38,534 nt of DNA from Phoronis australis (Eukaryota > Phoronida > Phoronidae), in the NCBI GenBank assembly GCA_002633005.1, contig NMRA01000540.1, positions 8,405 through 46,938 of the forward strand, read 5' to 3'. The position numbers and the translations under genes were made by a program. Under the pieces are notes generated by a model. The model ran no database searches. It saw nothing but the letters and a program-made list of their open reading frames with translations, and was not told the origin of the DNA. Position 1 is the stretch's first letter; every line of letters begins with the position of its first letter. Below, piece after piece: positions 32,330 through 38,534 of the stretch.

Positions 32330-32710
32330 TCAACAGAGCAACTGGCAATCCCGCCTATCTTATATGAGTGCTCATCTGACTACGAGTTCATAGCTGAGAG
32401 TTCGATCATTAAGTTTCACAGGCTATCAGTACGAACCGGAATACTCTGATCAAGAAATACTAGGGAGGCGCCCTGAACGTGCACAGTCAAATGAACATGG
32501 ATAGTTCCGAAAACCGTTTGAATCAACTGTCATGGTGTCAGCTGCTCTAACTGCACGATAATGGAAACGACTGAAGCTTGCGTATGCTAACACGAAATTC
32601 CGCAAGTAAAAAGCCTTCTTGAAGAAGCGCAGGTCCTGATTTTGCATTGCATCTACACATAGGAGTGCTTACTACGTTTTTAATGTTGAGAAAAAGAACT
32701 GGCGAAAACA
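32330..32710 (+). pseudogene. P2X7-like relic in transposon copy B
   Basis: This stretch is homologous to the minus strand at 8656-9007. It keeps recognisable patches (GTTTCACAGGCTATC, AGTTCCGAAAACCG, ATTCCGCAAGT), but the start codon is mutated and the cysteine cluster has decayed. It has no usable reading frame. Confidence 0.45.
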
Positions 32711-33265
32711 TACTACACCCAGAGGACAAAACAGAAGCCTGACGAACGAGTAAGTCATCAAACAGGTTATATAAAACGTTGTGTTCTCATGTCTTGAATT
32801 AATTGTAATTGGTTTATGTTTTCATGTCGAACTACAATTATCCCTAATCAAAAACTGATCAACAACTGATCCGCATTTCTTTGTCTCATGACTGCCGAAG
32901 GCAAACACACTACGGGCACAACATTTGACTTCAGCCTTAGTATTTTTCTGCCCTGGCATGAGCTGTTTGGTAAGCCGACATTCGTCAGTGAGGTGATGAG
33001 GATATAGACCGATTAAGAAGGTAAAAATGACTAATTAGATCGAGTGGCATACTCCTTTAATCCAGTCAGAGGCGGTGAATTGTCCTGTTTAAGCATTGAA
33101 TGGAATCCACTGTTGCTTTATAATAGTACACCATTAAAAATGTTGCACTCTGAAACAATGCACCAAAGCAATAGTTTGCAAGGATTGGCGATGCAATAGC
33201 TTTCAAGCCTCATAGCTTCACTACCATACTAAAAATTAAGAAATTCAATTCCCCTCATCACATAC

Positions 33266-33387
33266 GTACATTATATCGTCGTCACTCTGGCTATTCGCGA
33301 TAAACTTTTTTTCCGCCTGGTGAGTCCATAGGACCATGTCGACAAGCTTCTTGTCTGACCGCGATTGCATGTAGGGCATTATATATA
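33266..33387 (-). CDS. Exon 3: continuation of N-terminal helical domain
   Basis: The exon reads YIMPYMQSRSDKKLVDMVLW, then an AEKKF segment and ends DDDIMY. In alpha-2/delta proteins the equivalent place has a K-x-x-A-L-x-x-L-V-x-x-A-E helix followed by a YYNAK-type strand, and the fit is reasonable. The acceptor used (GGATCAG/TATATA) has a poor pyrimidine tract but is the one that keeps frame with exon 2. A better-looking acceptor, GTTTTCAG/CAAATACAG at 33422, would need phase 2 upstream and so an unseen extra exon. The donor is ATGTAC/GTATGT. Ending in phase 0 matches exon 4. The exon lies just outside the right edge of the TTAA-flanked transposon at 28.5-33.1 kb. Confidence 0.5.
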
Positions 33388-34048
33388 CTGATCCGTTTGC
33401 ATTGACATTTCTTCTGTATTTGCTGAAAACGAATCGTACGAACAAATGATCAGATATGATTCAAGAAACAGTAATATGACAAAATCCCCTTTCCCCTTTC
33501 AAGCCCGATAAAAATTCGCCACGATTTCCCGTGCCAGGTCCGCTTGCCCTCAGCCACTACGACAGGAATGCTAGTTTTACCAGTTCATCGAAATCGGTTG
33601 GCAGGTGTTCGAACTGACTGACCTGACAATGCTACGTCGAAATTGGAGGTCGGTAGGCATCAGAGAAGCACCGAGGGACAATACCGCATTCTTTGTCTTA
33701 ACTCAGACACAGTTTTAACAAATACATGTTGGTCCCTTACTTGTTGTATTTTAATGGATAATACTTCATGTAGCGCTCAGGAAACGAGGTATCCCGAAAT
33801 ACGTGAACTGTTAACTCGTCGACATGTTTATATCTATTGGTTGGGAGGTATTCGTCGTGCAAGGTCTGTATATGTTCCACAGTTCTTTGGACTATCTTCA
33901 CTTTAGTGCTGAAGAACTCTTCTGGAAAAGACAGGCTACTATAAATTCCAGGTTGTCAGACCTCAATTGAACGAGTGATTAAAAAATGCTGGCTTTTTAT
34001 TAAGGCATGCTCCCTGCCTTTTCTCAACTTCGTAAATGTACAGATAAN

Positions 34049-34072
34049 ACACACACACACACACACACACAC
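34049..34072. repeat. (AC)n microsatellite beside an ambiguous base
   Basis: About twelve AC units, directly preceded by an undetermined base (n at 34048). The repeat length may be uncertain in the assembly. Confidence 0.9.
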
Positions 34073-34789
34073 ATTTCATTCCCTGGCTAAGCTACAGGGC
34101 CTGTGTCACTACAGAAGACTGGTGGTCTTTTCAGTTTCGGAATAACGCTTGCTGTAATTAAATTTAGCCCTTGGGTACACTTGATTCACTTCGCCAGTTG
34201 CGCTGCATCAGCTGACTCAAACATCTTGGCCGAGTTCCGTAGACGCAAGAACAAACAATGTTAGTTGGATCACGTCTTTCGGTAATTGGTATGTGCGGCG
34301 ACATCCCACGAAGATGCGTGCTCTTGCATTTTCGCGAGAATATTGCGTCCACCGAACAGGCGCCGTAGATCAAAAGACATTGGGTTGCATTTGCGGCGAA
34401 ATTTTCAGTTATGGAACGCTAAGTAGATTTAATATCGCAATTCAACACTCCGTCTTCACCAGTCAATCACTTCAGTGGCCGCCTGTTTGCTAAGATAAAA
34501 GTACATGTACGTGTAGGCTAGTAAGGTCGCAATCATATTTGCGAAACACCCACTTCCACTCGCGTGATTCCGCGAGGTCTTGCGAAATACTGCTTTTCTC
34601 GCACGAACACCATTACCTTTTTGGTAAAAGTCATCGTCAAAAACGAATCCTGAGATGTCTTCGCCAGTTGACCCGACGAAGTGAATGAAATGGTTCGCGA
34701 AAGGAAAGTTAATCACCGTTCACCTGATGTGTTTTAAGTGTCTATGTAACAGTGTAATAATTAAATTATAATAATAAAATCCTGCTTAC

Positions 34790-34963
34790 CCATTTTCTTC
34801 TTAATTTCCTGAATTGTACGTGTGCCATTAGTCATGTGATATTTGTAATGGGCTTCATCAAAAACTCTCTGAATTTCTTCCGACTTCATAACAGTTTCTG
34901 CGTAGGGCAAGATGTTCTGTGACAGACGACTTGCAAAGGTCTCAATGACTGTCTCTTCCTTTA
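34790..34963 (-). CDS. Exon 2: N-terminal domain of alpha-2/delta-like protein
   Basis: The translated exon begins KEETVIETFASRLSQNILP and ends IQEIKKKM. It is rich in amphipathic helix and matches the start of alpha-2/delta and CACHD1 proteins, where a short post-signal segment leads into a W/F-A-x-x-L helix, an YAE-type helix and a YxV-NG turn. The acceptor GTTGCAG/TA is the one whose phase fits exon 1 (one leftover base plus TA). An alternative acceptor 25 bases upstream (34988, phase 0) would not join exon 1 in frame. The donor is ATGG/GTAAGC, a strong site. Family assignment rests on pattern recognition, not an alignment score. Confidence 0.65.
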
Positions 34964-35094
34964 CTGCAACGATAGCAACACCGTGGCACTGATAAAGTCT
35001 TTGAAAATTTGTTAAATCAAAGTGATTAAACAAGTAACAACTGTTGTAGCGAATTTGAAATTCGACGAATGAATGGACGTAAAGTAGAACTTAC

Positions 35095-35899
35095 TTGCAT
35101 TTATAGGTATGGGGAACAGATTAATGAACACGAAAATACAGCGCATCAACTTGCAATGAGCATTTCCATTGATTTTGATGACTTGTGAGTTCGAGACGCT
35201 TTTCGCCAGAGACTTCTTTGGTGGTGAGTACCCTGGTAATCTATGGTCTTCCAAAAACAAAGATTCCACATTTGAGCTAAACAAGCTAAAGACAATTGCT
35301 ATAGCACAGAACTCAATTAGCAACGCTGAAGACTGAAGATATGCTGCCTGGTTGGAAAAATAACTAGTCTTGATAGGCATGCGATTCTCCTCTTCGGTAA
35401 AACAACTTCTGTCCTCGACAGAACCAGACTCGTCACGAACAATGAATAGACGGCTCTCGCAGAAGGATCTCCCATCAGAGTACTTTTGCCCGATCTTGTA
35501 CCCGGCAAAGACAGCTTCGGAGCAGTGAGAATACAGTCTGTCGCAGAAATCGAGACAAATATAGAGTCTCTCATTTTTGAAGAATTTATATTGAAGCGGG
35601 GAGCAAATATAACAAGCTAGGTACATTAAAGTCGTCTTGCAGTCAGGATTTGCATTTGGTAGCTCGATAAATCTTGCAAATGCCTTGTCAAGGTCAGCCT
35701 GTATACAGCAGCTGTTGTTCGAATACCATTGACACCTGTCAATCACCTGCGGTGACGGGGAACGAAAATGAAAGTAAGTACAGTTGTCAAATTTTGAGAA
35801 TCGCTCCTCGCACACCTCCCAATCATATTTGTCGTCAGGCTCGCTGAGGCCATAACTGTTAAGGAAACTAAATAAGATTAGAGAATAGCAGATAACCAT
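35095..35899 (-). CDS. Exon 1: signal peptide, folate-receptor-like cysteine-rich domain, TM helix, then second hydrophobic start
   Basis: The ATG at 35899 has a good context (AACATGG) and is followed by a hydrophobic signal peptide (residues 1-19). Residues 28-166 carry thirteen cysteines (30, 40, 56, 64, 65, 87, 96, 99, 115, 119, 126, 147, 166). They include a CQWYSNNSCC block and a LACYICSP block, a spacing typical of the folate-receptor-like fold. N39 and N61 are possible glycosylation sites. Residues 191-209 form a transmembrane helix. The frame stays open through a 40-residue polar stretch to M252, where a short hydrophobic peptide (MRCIFVFINLFPIPINA) resembles a second signal peptide. 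It ends at a strong donor, GCAA/GTAAGT. Either the whole exon encodes a two-pass protein with the alpha-2/delta-like part outside, or the alpha-2/delta-like gene starts at ATG 35146 and the upstream part is a neighbouring gene. Folate binding is not shown; only the family resemblance is seen. Confidence 0.65.
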
Positions 35900-38534
35900 G
35901 TTCGTACAACTGTCTGTTAGCTCAGTCCTTCCAAGTTCAGTAGTTCGGCTCTTTTGGTACGAAAATTCAAACTATGACGTGGAGTGGGTGAATGGACTTT
36001 CAATCTAGACGACTTGACTCACGTCTTCTCGAATTCTTTAAAGCTCCTCCCTTCAAACAAATTAAATTAATTACTTGTATAGCCTGGACTTCTTGTCAGA
36101 TTGGAAATCAAGAATTTCAGGCTTCTCAGTTATTTGAAAAGCACTTAGTCTCAATTGTTTTAGCACAAAAACTTACTGCTCCTTGTGCATTTTCCGGTAT
36201 TTGAAGTCATCCTTTTTGAAATCAACTTACATTTACATTAACGTATGAGGCCGAAAAGCATAGCGTGTTCTTTTGTGAAAATCGATTCGATGGTGTGGCT
36301 TTTTTAGTTGCTCACTTTAAAAAAAAGAAAATCCACCAGAAACGATGAACATTGGTGTGGTAATTGTTTTTGTTTTTGTTTTAATCATTGCGTAGCGAAG
36401 CTTCTGACAAAAAGAGATCTTCACTGACAATGATGATGGCGAGCATTATTCATTACCAGCAATATTGAAACCGTGAGCTGCGCATGCGCGAAAATCACTC
36501 AGTTAGCCCCCTTCAGAATACATGGGATTCGCAGAAAACACAGCGTGAGGGTCTTATTTGTGAATCAATCACATTTGCCGATAGCACATAACATAGATAA
36601 GTATTTTGTTAAAAACGTGGCCAAGTTTCAACAAAATTGGAAAAAATTTTATGTTTAACATGGTATGGCCAAAGTTTTGGCTTATTTTGTCGCTTCGATC
36701 AGTGGAATCGCCGCTAAAAACCCGAAAGTGCATGTGAGAAAACGATAATTTTCGACCAAGCCTTTCATGTGCGGTTAGTTGCCGATAGACCCAACAGATG
36801 TCAGTATAATCAAGATTGAAATGTAGGATTTTGAAGAAAATTAGACAAAATTTTGTATTTAACATGGGGTCGCCGAAAATTGCCAATTTTGGCCTTTTGA
36901 TATCAGTTTATCATCATAGACTACCATTAGTGGGTCTAGTTAATTCGAAGTTTTTGGTTAAATCACTGATAATATTCACACCAGAATACTAATAAACGTT
37001 TTCTCTATATATAGCAGTTTGATTCCAATGCTGTAGTGCGTTCAACAAGAATTGGCCCTTGACCGGCCCGGCCCATAGTAGCCTATGGGAGCTAAAATTC
37101 AGCTCTAAACCAAAGTAGCTGTGTGCGGAAAACTCACCTGAGATGTTTACGATCCACTTCACGGGAAAAAAACTCGTTGTACCTAACAAAAATTTGTTTT
37201 CGAGTACTTCGGGCATGGTTTAAAATTGAAAGAGGTCATTGCAAGTTGAATTTATGAGAATTGTATTGTTGCATTGCGAACTTGAACTGAGTCGATTGAG
37301 GTAGTGCGAGATAAGGCAACGAGTAAGGACAGCTTTGATTTGCTTACGAGTGGTGGCTCATGATATTGGCCAGACATCTGTTATAATATGTTTTGTCTTT
37401 CCTTTTTGACGGAATATATTTGAACTGTTTGGGCTACAAAATGTAGAATAACCTTCCTAATGCTTCTCTCCAGTGAGACACGCGGAGAGTGAAGAGCTAA
37501 CTGGTCAATAAGCGATGACCTAGTTTACGCAGAGAACCTGGTGGATGACCTAGTTTACGAATTGCTGGTAATGTCTTTAAGTTGGTTAGAACATGTTTCA
37601 AAGTGAATTGAACTACAGATCAGGATTAACTGTGCCATTCTTGGCCTCACCACAATTATCTGATACTACATGGCGACAAATACCACACGTCTCGGAAAAA
37701 AGTGCCCTCGTATCATTCCCTACCCCAAAATGGTTTGTTATTGCGGAGTTGCTTTGTGTTTTTCGGAGTGTTCCCGCGTATTGTACTGTACATGTACTTT
37801 TTCAAATCTCATCAGACATTTGTGGCTAGGATTGGTGCATACCGAAGTTTGCACCGGAATGCAAACGACAATGCTTCATTTTGCAGGTCCCCAATGCGAC
37901 CTCAGATTGTGTTTGGCTACCTCGTGAAAATCCCAAGTCGCCACGAAGTCGGCACTGTGAGTATTAAAGTTAGACAATAATTACCCGGAAATTCATTTCA
38001 AGGTTGGTGTTGACTTCCAAACTTTAAATCACTAACAGTTTTCCTAGATTTAATACCTTTGGTGCACAGTTGTTCCTTTAATTTTTGCAGTCAGTACACA
38101 TGAAACACGCTTAAAATACCACAGGAAGAAAACATACATAAGTAGGAATTGTTCGACAAAAATAGAGCAACATCTGTGAAACACGCGCCTCCAGTGCATG
38201 CGATCGTCTGTGCGTTCTATCTACATGTAGCTCGTGTGCAGGAGGAATGGGGCTATTCGGAGAATTCTCCTCGCGGTGTCGCTGCTGTACTAGTGGTGAT
38301 TAAATTGCGCATGCGTGGCTGTCTGCATGTAAACAACTGCTAAAAGATGGAATTTTTATCAAAATACGTCGTCGCGCTAAGCCTTATTACTGCTAATTTC
38401 CCTGGTGCAAGTCTTCGACAGGTGGCCACAAATTCCCAAAAGACCTAAGGTTACTATATTCGTGGACAATTGTAGTCAACAGGGTCAACTAACTGACAAA
38501 AAGTGTGTGGATGCTGAAGCCCCGTGTGTGCTCT
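35900..38534. other. Upstream flank without a recognised gene
   Basis: This lies 5' of the minus-strand gene. Short open frames on both strands lack recognisable motifs or good splice patterns. It holds the diverged duplication at 36.6-36.9 kb and a 17-bp direct repeat (GATGACCTAGTTTACG) at about 37514 and 37544. No TATA box is obvious upstream of 35899. Confidence 0.5.
36580..36900. repeat. Diverged tandem duplication, about 210 bp period
   Basis: Two blocks (about 36580-36690 and 36790-36900) share CCGATAG, AAAATT, a TTTAACATGG motif and a following GCC-AAA-TTTTGGC stretch in the same order. No coding sequence is recognised. Confidence 0.4.

Larger units (their letters stand above)
28539..33056. 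mobile_element. TTAA-flanked DNA transposon, Kolobok-like, copy B (non-autonomous)
   Basis: Flanked by TTAA on both sides (28535-28538 and 33057-33060). The left end reads AGGAGAATGCCACC and the right end, reversed, reads AGGAGTATGCCACT: terminal inverted repeats of about 13 bp with one difference. The right-hand kilobase (32.07-33.06 kb) is an inverted copy of 8.0-9.3 kb, and the left-hand 250 bp an inverted copy of 11.65-11.94 kb. The middle (28.96-31.74 kb) is homologous to 2.2-7.0 kb. TTAA duplications together with THAP relics in the sister copy suggest the Kolobok superfamily. No intact transposase is seen. It lies in the intron between exons 3 and 4 of the host gene. Confidence 0.75.
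1550..35899 (-). other. Multi-exon gene: alpha-2/delta / CACHD1-like VWA protein with folate-receptor-like first exon (5' part)
   Basis: This is a gene-level model built by reading minus-strand open segments bounded by GT-AG sites. Eight segments can be joined, and every junction keeps the reading frame: phase 1, 1, 0, 2, 2, 2, 1 between successive exons. From exon 2 on, the order of protein features follows the family: N-terminal helical region, then the WQYF and RPWY motifs, then the VWA domain with its DxSxS metal site, then the later VWA strands. Alpha-2/delta and CACHD1 proteins are glycosylated extracellular proteins that modulate voltage-gated calcium channels, and CACHD1 acts in related membrane complexes. 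The substrate or partner here is unknown. The Cache domains, C-terminal anchor and stop codon are not visible and should lie left of the window. Three introns (8-10 kb each) hold the large transposons. Exons 4 to 7 are the most secure; the first exon's membership and exon 8 are less certain. Confidence 0.72.

Noticed and set aside
34617-34649. Possible micro-exon on the minus strand (GFVFDDDFYQK) between exons 2 and 3
   Set aside because: It has an acceptable GTAATG donor, but it begins and ends in phase 1 with a poor acceptor, and the exon 2 to exon 3 join already works without it. No family motif.
37593-37980. Overlapping plus-strand open frames with several cysteines
   Set aside because: No start context, splice sites or recognisable domain. 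Three frames are open at once, which points to chance.

Overview
This looks like nuclear DNA of an invertebrate animal, most likely a marine one and possibly an anthozoan cnidarian. The reasons are AT-rich sequence, short exons with GT-AG borders separated by kilobases of intron, and dense remains of Ty3/gypsy, Penelope-like and THAP-type transposons. The species call is an inference. Nothing bacterial is present: there are no operons, rRNAs, tRNAs or CRISPR arrays.

Host gene. One gene can be pieced together on the minus strand, running from about 35.9 kb down towards the left edge. Eight exons chain together with matching splice phases (35899-35095, 34963-34790, 33387-33266, 25068-24923, 24022-23831, 14037-13783, 12138-12008 and, as a candidate, 1653-1550). 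From exon 2 on they encode the N-terminal domain and the von Willebrand A (VWA) domain of a calcium-channel alpha-2/delta or CACHD1-type cell-surface protein. The first exon also encodes a signal peptide, a cysteine-rich folate-receptor-like domain and a transmembrane helix in the same open frame. It is therefore either an unusual fusion protein or two closely packed genes. The 3' part of the gene (Cache domains, C-terminus) lies beyond the left edge.

Mobile DNA in the introns. The intron at 14.0-23.8 kb holds a young, nearly complete Ty3/gypsy LTR retrotransposon (16733-22265, target duplication GCTAC). It has gag and pol, near-identical LTRs and one stop codon inside integrase. It sits between two Penelope-like fragments that point away from each other. 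The intron at 25.1-33.3 kb holds a TTAA-flanked, Kolobok-like element (28539-33056). The intron at 1.7-12.0 kb holds a second one in the opposite orientation (8003-11942). It also holds older relics (2.2-7.0 kb) with a THAP domain, a P2X7-like acidic ORF and a YqaJ-type exonuclease motif, plus short hAT-like MITEs.

Most notable points: (1) the phase-consistent alpha-2/delta-like gene and its folate-receptor-like front end; (2) a primer-binding site in the LTR element that matches no tRNA 3' end but is complementary at 11 of 12 bases to a segment inside its own LTR, suggesting self-primed reverse transcription; (3) the repeated association of THAP, P2X7-like and YqaJ relics within or beside TTAA/TIR elements; (4) a perfect 41-nt palindrome at 25.2 kb. 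The remaining sequence (right flank 35.9-38.5 kb, 14.1-16.2 kb, 25.5-27.6 kb, the first 1.5 kb) shows no convincing gene.
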